From NCBI GenBank assembly GCA_002421805.1, contig DISM01000005.1, positions 1 to 64,000 of the forward strand: a stretch of DNA of 64,000 nt. Reading direction: 5' to 3'. Made by a program: the position numbers and the translations under genes. This DNA comes from Candidatus Omnitrophica bacterium UBA6210. Its GTDB lineage: Bacteria; Omnitrophota; Gorgyraeia; Velamenicoccales; Velamenicoccaceae. Numbering within the stretch: position 1 is the first letter of the stretch; each line of letters opens with the position of its first letter. A model generated the notes under the pieces. That model did not search any database. It was not told the origin of the DNA and worked only from the letters and a program-made list of their open reading frames with translations. Positions 8,188 to 16,476 of this stretch are shown piece by piece.

Positions 8188-8309
8188 ACTCCCTGCTTAA
8201 ACGCTTGTCATTTCACTCGCAGGCGCCTCGGCCTCGCCGGAGGCGGGCCAGGGGCACTCGTGAAATGACTTGCGCAAGCTGCGGAGTTATTCCGCCAGAG
8301 GCGGAATAA
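8188..8309. repeat. modular intergenic hairpin element (copy before coaD)
   Basis: Two stem-loops in tandem. The outer arms are 8188-8216 and 8260-8287 (perfect inner part GTCATTTCAC/GTGAAATGAC; ACTCC on the left faces GGAGT on the right). Then comes a perfect stem 8287-8296/8300-8309 built on the core CCGCC-AGA-GGCGG with arms TTATT/AATAA. Its last base is the A of the coaD ATG. Related elements lie at 16961, 25331, 27542 and 47031. Confidence 0.75.
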
Positions 8310-8794
8310 TGTGCCAAAAAGCCATTTATCCAGGGACATTTGATCCGGTGACCTATGGTCATATAGACGTCATCAAGAGAGCGGTCCGGCTCTTCGGGGA
8401 AGTTGTTGTGGCTGTAGCGGAGAACCCGTCCAAGGATACCCTTTTTTCCATCAAGGAGAGGGTGGCGCTGCTCAAAGAGGCGCTTAAGGATATTACCGGG
8501 GCGCAAGTCGTGGCTTTTAGCGGCTTGTTCGTGACGTTCGCCAGGCGCCAGAAGGCTGCGATCGTCATTCGCGGCCTGCGTATGCTTTCGGACTTCGAAT
8601 ATGAATTCCAAATGGCCTTGACGAACAGGAAGCTGGATGATAGTATTGAAACCATTTTTCTGATGCCGTCCGAATCTTACAGCTATGTTTCGTCCAAGCT
8701 TTTAAAAGAGGCCGGCAGCCTTGGCGCGGATCTTGCGGTGTTCGTGCCGCCGTGCGTGGAAAAGGCGTTAAAGAAAAAATTCAAGGCGCAATAG
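8309..8794 (+). CDS. coaD: phosphopantetheine adenylyltransferase
   Basis: CoaD makes dephospho-CoA from 4'-phosphopantetheine and ATP, the penultimate step of CoA synthesis. The 161-residue product has the nucleotidyltransferase signature YPGTFDPVTYGH near residue 6 (TxxH type) and the C-terminal SYVSSKLLKE that completes the ATP site. An upstream TTG is in frame but homology starts at 8309. No free Shine-Dalgarno is present: the start codon touches the stem of a CCGCCAGAGGCGG hairpin, so folding of this hairpin could affect initiation. Confidence 0.95.
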   Translation: MCQKAIYPGTFDPVTYGHIDVIKRAVRLFGEVVVAVAENPSKDTLFSIKERVALLKEALKDITGAQVVAFSGLFVTFARRQKAAIVIRGLRMLSDFEYEFQMALTNRKLDDSIETIFLMPSESYSYVSSKLLKEAGSLGADLAVFVPPCVEKALKKKFKAQ

Positions 8795-8825
8795 CCTGTG
8801 GCCTCTTTTAGGCCCGTTCGTTCTT

Positions 8826-9236
8826 ATGATGAAGATCGATCTTGCCAGGCTTTCAGAAGAGCGGCCGCTATTGCTCTCTGTTTCCTGGGATGCCAAAAGC
8901 CGGGAATTGGATGCTCCGGGCATCCGTTTTGAGGAGCCGGTCAGGATCATGGTGTCGGCGAAACGCGACAGCGGCCTGGCCGTGGTGCAGGTGGATGTCA
9001 GGTCCAGGGCGACGATGACGTGTGCGCGCTGTCTGAGCGATGTCATCATCGATGTCGAGAGGTCTTTCAAGTTGGCGTATGCGCTGGATATCTCGGAGTC
9101 TGTCGTTGAACTGGACGATGACATCCGGCAGGAATTGATCCTGAACTATCCCCAGAAAGTCTTGTGCCGCGAGGATTGCCGGGGGATGTGCTCCAAATGC
9201 GGAGCGGACCTGAATAATGAAAAATGCAAGTGTTGA
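8826..9236 (+). CDS. yceD: YceD/DUF177 protein
   Basis: A 136-residue DUF177 protein, a family linked to 23S rRNA accumulation and almost always encoded directly before rpmF, as here. It has the four-cysteine arrangement of the bacterial form: CARC near residue 61, then CREDCRGMCSKCG near the C-terminus, probably a zinc site, and a KCKC end. Two neighbouring ATGs (8826, 8829) are possible. The stop codon runs into the low-complexity repeat at 9235. Confidence 0.88.
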   Translation: MMKIDLARLSEERPLLLSVSWDAKSRELDAPGIRFEEPVRIMVSAKRDSGLAVVQVDVRSRATMTCARCLSDVIIDVERSFKLAYALDISESVVELDDDIRQELILNYPQKVLCREDCRGMCSKCGADLNNEKCKC

Positions 9237-9350
9237 ATTTCAAATGTCAAATGACAAATGTCAAATTAAATCTCAATTTCCAATGTCAAATTTATTCGTC
9301 GTTGGTCATTTGAAATTAATTTGTCGTTTGGATTTTGTCATTTGTCATTA
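9235..9350. repeat. CAAATGTCAAATGAC-type palindromic repeat
   Basis: The yceD-rpmF gap is built from self-complementary words: GTCAAATGAC, ACAAATGTCAAA and their reverse forms (GTCATTTG) in the right half. The whole can fold back on itself. It ends just before the rpmF ribosome site (ACGGAGG). Confidence 0.7.
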
Positions 9351-9365
9351 ACGGAGGTTTACAAA

Positions 9366-9587
9366 ATGCCAAATCCAAGACGAAGACATTCAAAAGCCAG
9401 AGGACGCAGGAGAAGGACGCATTGGAAGCTGGAGCGGCTCGAGATCATGGAGTGCAGCCAGTGCAAGTCTCCGAAGCTGCCGCACCGGATTTGTCCTGTT
9501 TGCGGCTACTATGACGGCCGACTGGTGATCGATTTTGAGGCCAAACGGGCCAAAAAAGAAGCCAAGAAGAAACCGACGGAAAGGTAG
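9366..9587 (+). CDS. rpmF: 50S ribosomal protein L32
   Basis: A 73-residue ribosomal protein starting MPNPRRRHSKARGRRRR, with the L32 zinc ribbon (CSQC, then CPVCGYY). The CGGAGG ribosome site eight bases upstream fixes this start; an earlier in-frame start at 9321 lies inside the repeat and is rejected. A lysine-rich tail follows the conserved YYDGR. It is three bases ahead of plsX, the usual arrangement. Confidence 0.96.
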   Translation: MPNPRRRHSKARGRRRRTHWKLERLEIMECSQCKSPKLPHRICPVCGYYDGRLVIDFEAKRAKKEAKKKPTER

Positions 9588-9590
9588 GCG

Positions 9591-10598
9591 ATGGTCAAGA
9601 TTGCTGTAGATGCCATGGGCGGCGATTATGCCCCCAAGGTTGTCATTGAAGGCGTGATCGAAGCGATCCGCAGGTTTGATGTTTTCGTATATCTCGTCGG
9701 GCCCGCAGAATCGTTGAAGGCCGACCTGGCCAAATATAAAAAGTTTGATTCTTCCAGGATCGAAGTCGTTGCGGCCGACGAGATCATCGAGATGCATGAA
9801 CAGCCCGCCGCAGCCATCCGCAAGAAAAGGAATTCTTCCATTAACGTCGGCATCGGCCTCTGCAAAGAGGGCAAGGCCGACGCTTTTTTTAGCGCCGGCA
9901 ACACGGGCGCCGTTGTGTGCAGCGCGACGTTGAAACTGGGATTGCTTGAGGGGATTGAGCGTCCCGGGATCGCCATTGTCATGCCGAACCTGGTTGGCGT
10001 CTCCTTGATCATCGACGCAGGTGCCAATATCGACCCCAAACCGATGCACTTGGTCCAGTACGGCCTGATGGGCAGCGCCTATTATGAACACATCCTGGGC
10101 AAGACCAGGCCGACCATCGGGCTCCTGAACGTCGGCGAAGAAGAGTCAAAGGGAACGGAGTTCATGAAAGAGACATATCAGCTTTTGGAGCAGAGCCCGG
10201 TCAATTTTATCGGGAATGTCGAAGGCAAGGACATCTTTTCCGGTAATTGCGATGTGATCGTGTGCGACGGTTTTGTCGGCAACGTGACGTTGAAGGTTGC
10301 CGAGAGTATCTCGGAGACGATCGCATATTTTTTGAGGAAAGAGCTGTTGTCGAGTATCTGGGGCAAGCTGGGTTATCTTTTGGCCCGGCCTTGTTTTAAG
10401 CGTTTCAAGAAGCAGGTCGATTATTCCGAATACGGCGGGGCCCCGCTCTTGGGCGTAGACGGCGTCGTGATCATCGGCCACGGCCGGTCGAACGTCAAGG
10501 CCGTCATGAATGCCATCCGTTTCGCCAAAGAGGAAGTGGAGCGTCATATCAACGAAAGCATCACCGAGCAAGCCAAGAAGCTTCTGGCGAAGGTTTGA
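9591..10598 (+). CDS. plsX: phosphate acyltransferase PlsX
   Basis: PlsX converts acyl-ACP to acyl-phosphate for phospholipid synthesis at the inner face of the membrane. It is 335 residues and begins with the family signature VAVDAMGGD-like VKIAVDAMGGDYAP. GNTGAV near residue 104 and the GFVGNVTLK segment near 227 are further family marks. It sits between rpmF and fabH in the canonical lipid operon. Confidence 0.96.
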   Translation: MVKIAVDAMGGDYAPKVVIEGVIEAIRRFDVFVYLVGPAESLKADLAKYKKFDSSRIEVVAADEIIEMHEQPAAAIRKKRNSSINVGIGLCKEGKADAFFSAGNTGAVVCSATLKLGLLEGIERPGIAIVMPNLVGVSLIIDAGANIDPKPMHLVQYGLMGSAYYEHILGKTRPTIGLLNVGEEESKGTEFMKETYQLLEQSPVNFIGNVEGKDIFSGNCDVIVCDGFVGNVTLKVAESISETIAYFLRKELLSSIWGKLGYLLARPCFKRFKKQVDYSEYGGAPLLGVDGVVIIGHGRSNVKAVMNAIRFAKEEVERHINESITEQAKKLLAKV

Positions 10599-10602
10599 TC
10601 GC

Positions 10603-11598
10603 ATGAGAAAATCAAGGAAACATATCGGCATCATCGGGCTCGGCTACTATGTCCCTAAAAAAGTCCTCACCAACAAGGACCTCGAGGGGATGGTGGAGAC
10701 GAGCGACGAATGGATCACCACGCGCACGGGTATTAAGGAGCGCAGGATTGCTTCTGCGACGGAATCGACGAGTACGCTAGCCTTTAACGCCGCCAAAGAA
10801 GCGCTTAAAAATGCCAAGCTTGATCCTTTGGACCTTGATCTGATCATTATGGCGACGATCACGCCGGATATGCCGTTTCCGGCGACCGCATGCTTTATTC
10901 AGGAGAAACTGGGCGCAAAAAATGCGGCCTGCTTTGATATCAGCGCCGCCTGCGCCGGGTTTGTCTACGGGCTTGTGATGGCGCAGCAATTTTTGAAGAA
11001 CGGCGCCTACAAGAACGCCCTTGTGATCGGCGCTGAAAAGCTTTCCAGCGTCACGGATTGGCAGGACCGTAATACATGCGTTCTTTTCGGCGACGGGGCG
11101 GGTGCGGCTGTGCTGGCGCCTGTCGAGAACGGCGGGATCCTGGCCAGCTATCTGGGGTGCAATGGTTCGATGACGGAACTATTGATGCAGCCTGCCGGCG
11201 GCAGCAGGACGCCGGCGTCCCGCGAGACCGTGGACCAGAGGATGCATTTTATCAAGATGCGCGGCAATGAGGTCTTTAAGCTTGCCGTCAAGATCATGTC
11301 GGATGCCGCCTGCCGCGCGCTCAAAATTTGCAAGCTGGGCGTGGACGACATCGATTGTTTTATTCCTCATCAGGCGAATCTGCGCATCCTGGATGCCGTG
11401 GCGCGCAAGATGAAGCTGCCTTTGGAAAAGATATTTTTCAACGTAGCCAAATATGGCAATATGTCCAGTGCCTCGACAGCCGTCGCTTTGTGCGAGGCCT
11501 ATCAGTCAGGGCGCATCAAGGGCGGCAATATCGTTGTCCTGGATGCATTCGGCGCTGGCCTTGTGTGGGGAGCCGTTGTCATTCAATGGCAGAAATAG
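10603..11598 (+). CDS. fabH: 3-oxoacyl-ACP synthase III
   Basis: FabH condenses acetyl-CoA with malonyl-ACP to start fatty-acid synthesis. Of 331 residues, the catalytic triad is visible: Cys in ISAACAGF (near 117), His in IPHQANLRI (near 255) and Asn in YGNMSSAS (near 285). An open frame extends into plsX, but the family start (MRKSRKHIGIIGLGYYVP) at 10603, four bases after plsX, is preferred. Confidence 0.96.
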   Translation: MRKSRKHIGIIGLGYYVPKKVLTNKDLEGMVETSDEWITTRTGIKERRIASATESTSTLAFNAAKEALKNAKLDPLDLDLIIMATITPDMPFPATACFIQEKLGAKNAACFDISAACAGFVYGLVMAQQFLKNGAYKNALVIGAEKLSSVTDWQDRNTCVLFGDGAGAAVLAPVENGGILASYLGCNGSMTELLMQPAGGSRTPASRETVDQRMHFIKMRGNEVFKLAVKIMSDAACRALKICKLGVDDIDCFIPHQANLRILDAVARKMKLPLEKIFFNVAKYGNMSSASTAVALCEAYQSGRIKGGNIVVLDAFGAGLVWGAVVIQWQK

Positions 11599-11606
11599 AT
11601 CGCCGT

Positions 11607-11628
11607 ACGACAACCCAGGTCGTTTTTT
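11607..11628 (+). terminator. weak hairpin with T run between fabH and fabD
   Basis: ACGAC at 11607-11611 pairs with GTCGT at 11619-11623, followed by six T. Five pairs is weak, so it is more likely partial attenuation than a true operon end. Confidence 0.3.
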
Positions 11629-11657
11629 ATAACTCAGACATTTTCTAGCTAAGCAAA

Positions 11658-12626
11658 ATGAAAAAAGCCTTTCTTTTTCCAGGTCAGGGCGCCCAGCAGG
11701 TAGGCATGGGCCTGGATCTCTATCAAAATTCAAATTTAGGTCGCGCGGTCTTTGATGAGGCGGACCAGATCCTGGGTTTTTCTCTGTCGCATCTCTGTTT
11801 CGAGGGACCTTTTGAGGAATTGACTAAGACTGCGAACTGCCAGCCGGCCATCCTGACGGCGAGCGTTGCCGCGCTGGTCGTCCTGCAGACGTTCCGTCCG
11901 GACATCAAGCCGGATTACGTGGCGGGCCTGAGCCTGGGTGAATATTCTGCGCTGGTCGCATCCCATGTCGTCACTTTTGCCGAAGCGCTGCGGCTGGTCA
12001 GGCGCCGCGGGGAACTGATGGAAGAAGCGGCCCGCAAGAACCCCGGCGTGATGCTTTGTGTGCTTGGTCTTGAAAAGGAAGCCGTGGCGCAAGTGAGTAA
12101 GATGGCCGGCGGCGAGGTCGCCAATCTTAACGGTCCGGGGCAGGTGATCGTATCGGTCAGGAAGCAGTACGCGCAGACGTTGACGGATGCGGTCTTGTCC
12201 CGCGGCGCCAAGCGCGTCATGCCTCTGGATGTGAGCGGGGCGTTCCATTGCTCCCTGATGAATTCGGCGCGGGACGGCTTGGCGCCGGAGATCGGGAAAA
12301 TTTCATTCATGCCTGCGGACGTTCCTTTGGTGAGCAATGTCGATGCCAAGGAGCAGACGGATCCGATGATCATTAAAGTGAACTTGGTGAATCAGGTGAA
12401 TTCTACGACTTACTGGGAGGCATCGATGCGCTACCTCCTGGATCAGGGCGTCTCGGAGTTTTATGAGGTAGGCCCGGGGGCGGTCCTCAAGGGGCTCTTG
12501 AGAAAGATCAGCTCGAGCGCCAAGGTCATCAACGCGGGGACATGGGAAGATATGAAGGCCCTGGCCGGAGGGCAGGACATTCCCGGAGGGCAAGCGTCAT
12601 CTAACGATGGCCCTGCAGGGCAATAG
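11658..12626 (+). CDS. fabD: malonyl-CoA:ACP transacylase
   Basis: FabD loads malonyl groups onto acyl carrier protein. The start MKKAFLFPGQGAQQVGMG is diagnostic and the nucleophilic Ser lies in GLSLGEY near residue 93; SGAFHCSLM near 195 holds the catalytic His. The last 25 or so residues (GGQDIPGGQASSNDGPAGQ) are a low-complexity Gly/Gln/Ala tail encoded by repeated GGAGGGCAGG-like words and lie outside the normal domain. Confidence 0.95.
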   Translation: MKKAFLFPGQGAQQVGMGLDLYQNSNLGRAVFDEADQILGFSLSHLCFEGPFEELTKTANCQPAILTASVAALVVLQTFRPDIKPDYVAGLSLGEYSALVASHVVTFAEALRLVRRRGELMEEAARKNPGVMLCVLGLEKEAVAQVSKMAGGEVANLNGPGQVIVSVRKQYAQTLTDAVLSRGAKRVMPLDVSGAFHCSLMNSARDGLAPEIGKISFMPADVPLVSNVDAKEQTDPMIIKVNLVNQVNSTTYWEASMRYLLDQGVSEFYEVGPGAVLKGLLRKISSSAKVINAGTWEDMKALAGGQDIPGGQASSNDGPAGQ

Positions 12627-12665
12627 CTTTTTTGTGGCGGGGTCAAAGCGGGATGGAGGAACCAG

Positions 12666-13406
12666 ATGAGGTTGCAAGGTAAGGTGGCTTTGGTGACAGG
12701 TGGGGCCAGAGGGATCGGCCGCGAGATTGCCATGCTCTTTGCCCAGGAAGGGGCGGACGTGGTCATCTGCGACGTCAACCTGGAAGCGGCCCAGGCGACC
12801 CAGAAGGAGATCGAGGCGCAGGGTGTCAGAAGCATGAGTTTTTCGACGGATGTCACTGCCTTTAAAGAAGTTGAAGGCATGGTGAATTTAGTTCTTGACA
12901 ATTTTAAGCATCTTGATATATTAGTTAACAATGCCGGCATCACGAAGGACAATTTACTGCTTCGGATGAGCGAAGAGGACTGGGACAAGGTGCTGGCGGT
13001 CAATCTGAAGGGTGTTTTTAACTGCACGAAGGCCGTCTCCAAGGTGATGATCAAACAGAGGAGCGGCAAGATCATCAGCATCGCTTCGATCATTGGCATC
13101 ATGGGGAATGCCGGTCAGGCCAACTACGCAGCCTCCAAAGGCGGCATCATCAGTTTTACTAAATCAGTGGCCAGAGAACTGGCATCCCGGAACATCAATG
13201 CGAACGCCGTTGCGCCTGGTTTTATCCAGACAGCCATGACGGATAAGCTCAGCGAAGAACAGCGTAAGGCGATGCTGGCCAATATCCCTTTAAATAGATT
13301 AGGTGTTCCCCGCGATGTCGCGTGCGCCTGTTTGTTTTTAGCATCTGCGGATGCGGATTATATCACGGGCCAGACGATTGTAGTGGACGGGGGAATGAGC
13401 ATGTAG
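12666..13406 (+). CDS. fabG: 3-oxoacyl-ACP reductase
   Basis: An SDR-family reductase of 246 residues, NADPH-dependent, for the first reduction of fatty-acid elongation. It shows TGGARGIGR near residue 12, NNAG near 88, catalytic Ser near 140, and Tyr/Lys in NYAASKGG near 153/157. A GGAGG site precedes the ATG. A near-consensus promoter-like sequence lies within the coding region (see 12895). Confidence 0.95.
   Translation: MRLQGKVALVTGGARGIGREIAMLFAQEGADVVICDVNLEAAQATQKEIEAQGVRSMSFSTDVTAFKEVEGMVNLVLDNFKHLDILVNNAGITKDNLLLRMSEEDWDKVLAVNLKGVFNCTKAVSKVMIKQRSGKIISIASIIGIMGNAGQANYAASKGGIISFTKSVARELASRNINANAVAPGFIQTAMTDKLSEEQRKAMLANIPLNRLGVPRDVACACLFLASADADYITGQTIVVDGGMSM
12895..12922 (+). promoter_or_regulatory. 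promoter-like sequence inside fabG
   Basis: TTGACA at 12895-12900, 16 bases, TATATT at 12917-12922. It could give extra transcription of acpP, which is usually needed in large excess, but the bases also encode ordinary conserved fabG residues and may be coincidental. Confidence 0.35.
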
Positions 13407-13468
13407 GTGGGGTGGTACAGGTAAGCGCTGACACGACAAGATTTTTGCAGGTAAACAGGAGGAGAAGA

Positions 13469-13711
13469 ATGACAGATGCGGTCAATAAGGTAAAGTCGAT
13501 CATCGCAGAACAGCTGGGCGTTAAGCCTGAAGAGGTCACGCCGGAAGCTTCTTTTGTCGAAGATCTCGGCGCGGATTCCCTTGATACAGTGGAACTCGTC
13601 ATGGCACTGGAAGAGGAATTCGGGATCGAGATCCCGGACGAAGATGCCGAGAAGATGACAACTGTGGGGGATGCGGTAAAATATATCGAAGAAAAAATCG
13701 CGAAAAAGTAA
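13469..13711 (+). CDS. acpP: acyl carrier protein
   Basis: An acidic protein of 80 residues that carries growing acyl chains on a phosphopantetheine arm. The attachment Ser is in GADSLDTVEL near residue 36. An in-frame extension to 13322 runs into fabG and is rejected: GGAGGAGA directly before 13469 sets the start. It sits in the expected place between fabG and fabF. Confidence 0.97.
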   Translation: MTDAVNKVKSIIAEQLGVKPEEVTPEASFVEDLGADSLDTVELVMALEEEFGIEIPDEDAEKMTTVGDAVKYIEEKIAKK

Positions 13712-13744
13712 CTGGGCGGTTTTGGTGGCTTTATTAAGAAACAT

Positions 13745-13782
13745 ATACCCCGACTGGACGCTTCAAGGTCGGGGTATTTGTT
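13745..13782 (+). terminator. hairpin after acpP, probable terminator
   Basis: A perfect ten-pair stem, 13745-13754 with 13768-13777, a 13-base loop and a short, imperfect T tract (TTTGTT). It may partly separate acpP from fabF transcription. Confidence 0.6.
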
Positions 13783-13877
13783 AGGAGTTCGCCGCGGCGC
13801 CGGGGCCGAAAGGCCCGGGAGGAGCGCCCGGAGGAATCGATATCAACCGGAGAGTAACGACGCATTCGAGGGACATG

Positions 13878-15119
13878 ATGAAACGTAGAGTCGTTGTAAC
13901 AGGTTTAGGGGCTGTAACGCCCCTCGGAAACAACGTCGCGGAATTCTGGAAGGGGCTCCAGGCTGGTGTCAGCGGGGTCGATACGATCACGCATTTTGAC
14001 CCGACCGGTTATGATGCCAGGATCGCCGGCCAGGTGAAGAATTTTGACCCTGAAGTTTTCATGGGCAAGAAAGAGGTCAAGCATACTGAGAAGTTCGTGC
14101 ATTATGCTATGGCTGCCGCCGTTGAAGCGGTTGCCGACGCCGGCTTCAATCTGGAAAAAGTGGACCTGGAGCGTTTCGGCGTCCTGATCGGCTCGGGTAT
14201 TGGGTCATTGAGGATCATCGAAGAACAGCATAAGGTCCTTCTTGAACGGGGACCTTCCAGGCTGACGCCGTTTCTCATTCCTATGCTGATCGTCAATGAA
14301 GCGTCAGGCCATGTCTCTATGAAATTCGGTTTTAAGGGCCCCAACAGCTGTGTCGCCACGGCATGCGCAACGGGCAACCACGCCATCGGGGATGCGATGC
14401 GGATCATCCAGTACGGCGATGCCGATGTCATGATCGCCGGAGGGACCGAAGGCGCGGTCACCCCGATGGGGATCGGAGGCTTTTGCGCTTTGAAGAGCCT
14501 TTCCTGCCGTAACGACGAACCCAAGCGGGCTTCGCGGCCTTTTGACAAAGAACGCGATGGGTTTGTCATGGGCGAGGGCGCTGGCTTGGTCATCTTAGAG
14601 GAGATGGAACATGCCTTGAAGCGTAACGCCAGGATCTATTGCGAAGTGGCGGGTTACGGCATGTCCGGAGACGCTTATCACATCACGGCGCCCGATCCTT
14701 CGGGTGACGGATGCGTCAGGGCCATGCATGCGTCTTTGAAAGACGCGGGGTTAAAGCCCGAGAATATCGATTATATCAATGCCCACGGAACATCCACTCT
14801 GTTGAATGACAAGATCGAGACCCTGGCCATGAAGAAGACGTTCGGGGACCATGTGCACAAGGTCGCCATCAGCTCGACCAAATCGATGACTGGCCATCTT
14901 TTGGGTGCTGCCGGCGGAGTAGAGTTTATCGTCTGCTGTATGGCGATGAAGTACAGCGTTGTGCCGCCGACAATCAACCTGGAGAACAAGGACCCTGATT
15001 GTGATTTGGATTATACGCCTAATAAGGCCAAGGGCCTGAAGATCAAGGCGACCATGTCGAACGCCCTGGGTTTCGGCGGGCATAACGCGACGGTCATCGC
15101 GAAAGAATTTAAAAAATAG
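13878..15119 (+). CDS. fabF: 3-oxoacyl-ACP synthase II
   Basis: FabF elongates acyl-ACP chains. It has the thiolase-fold condensing-enzyme residues: Cys in TACATGNH near residue 162, His in NAHGTST near 300 and His in SMTGHLLGAAG near 337. Two ATGs are adjacent; GAGGG at 13868 is better spaced for 13878 than for 13875. Length (413) is normal. The leucine genes begin about 40 bases downstream on the same strand. Confidence 0.96.
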   Translation: MKRRVVVTGLGAVTPLGNNVAEFWKGLQAGVSGVDTITHFDPTGYDARIAGQVKNFDPEVFMGKKEVKHTEKFVHYAMAAAVEAVADAGFNLEKVDLERFGVLIGSGIGSLRIIEEQHKVLLERGPSRLTPFLIPMLIVNEASGHVSMKFGFKGPNSCVATACATGNHAIGDAMRIIQYGDADVMIAGGTEGAVTPMGIGGFCALKSLSCRNDEPKRASRPFDKERDGFVMGEGAGLVILEEMEHALKRNARIYCEVAGYGMSGDAYHITAPDPSGDGCVRAMHASLKDAGLKPENIDYINAHGTSTLLNDKIETLAMKKTFGDHVHKVAISSTKSMTGHLLGAAGGVEFIVCCMAMKYSVVPPTINLENKDPDCDLDYTPNKAKGLKIKATMSNALGFGGHNATVIAKEFKK

Positions 15120-15160
15120 AATGCGCTGCAGGATCCATGCAGTCATTTTGGAACGGTCCG

Positions 15161-16459
15161 ATGGGACAGACAATAACACAAAAAATTCTGGCAAGGCATT
15201 GCGGCAAAAAAGAAGTTGTGCCGGGCGAGTTTATCTGGGCTGAGGTGGATTTTACCCTGGGCAACGACATCACGGCGCCCATCGCCATCGACGAATTCGA
15301 AAAATCAGGTTTCACAAAAGTTTTCGACCGCAACCGCATCGCATTGATCCCGGACCATTTCACTCCCGCCAAGGATATCCAGAGCGCCAGGCAGGCCAAG
15401 CGTCTGAAAGATTTCGCCTCGCGCCACAAGATCAGGCATTATTATGAAGTGGGCCGTATGGGTATCGAGCATGCCCTTTTGCCGCAACTGGGGCTTGTCA
15501 AGACCGGCGATCTGATCATCGGGGCGGATTCCCACACCTGTACGTATGGTGCCCTCGGCGCTTTTTCAAGCGGCGTCGGTTCCACGGACCTGGCTGTTTC
15601 CTGGATGACGGGGCATGTGTGGCTCAGGGTCCCGGAATCCATGAAGTTCGTTTTTAACGGCAGACTCCCCCGGTGGGTGAGCGGGAAAGATTTTATCTTG
15701 AGCGTCATCGGCGATATCGGCGTGGAAGGGGCGGCTTACCGGGCCATGGAATTCTGCGGGCCCGCGATCGCGAAATTATCCATGGACGACCGTTTTGCCA
15801 TGTGCAATATGGCGATCGAGGCGGGCGGAAAATCCGGCATCATCGCGCCTGACGAGGCGACGCTCGACTATGTGCAGGATGCGGCGCCTGCCAGGGAGTA
15901 TTCCGCGGCGCAGATCAAGGCATGGAGGGCGCTGCAAAGCGATCCCGACGCGTCTTATGCGGCCGTACGGACATACGACGTGACATCGTGGGAGCCTGTG
16001 GTGGCGTGTCCCCATCTGCCGAGCAATATCAAACCTGTCAGCAAGGTGGGCCGCGTCAAGGTCGACCAGGTGGTTATCGGTTCCTGCACGAATGGCCGTA
16101 TCTCGGACCTGAGGATCTCGGCAAAGATCCTGAAAGGCAGGAAAGTCGCCTCTGGTGTGCGTCTGGTTGTTATCCCAGCGACCCAGGAGATCTATCTGGA
16201 AGCCATGAAGGAAGGGCTCCTGGAGACGTTCGTGAAGGCCGGGGGTGTTGTTTCGACGCCGACGTGCGGGCCGTGCCTGGGTGGGCACATGGGCATTCTG
16301 GCCGAAGGCGAGGCGTGCCTGGCCACGACCAACAGGAATTTCATGGGCCGCATGGGGGCCAAAGGCAGTTACGTCTATCTGGCGAACCCCGCTGTTGCAG
16401 CGGCGAGTGCGATCACGGGATATATCACACACCCAAACGAAGTAGTCAGTAAACAGTAG
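15161..16459 (+). CDS. leuC: 3-isopropylmalate dehydratase large subunit
   Basis: An aconitase-family enzyme that, with LeuD, isomerises isopropylmalate in leucine synthesis. The 4Fe-4S ligands appear in IGSCTNGR near residue 308 and CGPCLGGHMG near 368, and the separate large-subunit length fits the bacterial/archaeal-type LeuC. The related homoaconitase cannot be excluded from sequence alone, but adjacent leuD and leuB favour leucine. An ATG at 15137 is also possible; MGQTITQKILARH at 15161 is the family start. The last residues (NEVVSKQ) are encoded by the AGTAGTCAG repeat. Confidence 0.92.
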   Translation: MGQTITQKILARHCGKKEVVPGEFIWAEVDFTLGNDITAPIAIDEFEKSGFTKVFDRNRIALIPDHFTPAKDIQSARQAKRLKDFASRHKIRHYYEVGRMGIEHALLPQLGLVKTGDLIIGADSHTCTYGALGAFSSGVGSTDLAVSWMTGHVWLRVPESMKFVFNGRLPRWVSGKDFILSVIGDIGVEGAAYRAMEFCGPAIAKLSMDDRFAMCNMAIEAGGKSGIIAPDEATLDYVQDAAPAREYSAAQIKAWRALQSDPDASYAAVRTYDVTSWEPVVACPHLPSNIKPVSKVGRVKVDQVVIGSCTNGRISDLRISAKILKGRKVASGVRLVVIPATQEIYLEAMKEGLLETFVKAGGVVSTPTCGPCLGGHMGILAEGEACLATTNRNFMGRMGAKGSYVYLANPAVAAASAITGYITHPNEVVSKQ

Positions 16460-16472
16460 TCAGTAGACAGTA
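16441..16472. repeat. AGTAGTCAGTAGACAG-type short repeat
   Basis: Two tandem variants of AGTAGTCAGTA(A/G)ACAGT cover the end of leuC and the short gap before leuD. The same word recurs in both orientations at 29969-30105 and in degenerate form at 28722-28786. Confidence 0.7.
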
Positions 16473-16476
16473 TGCT

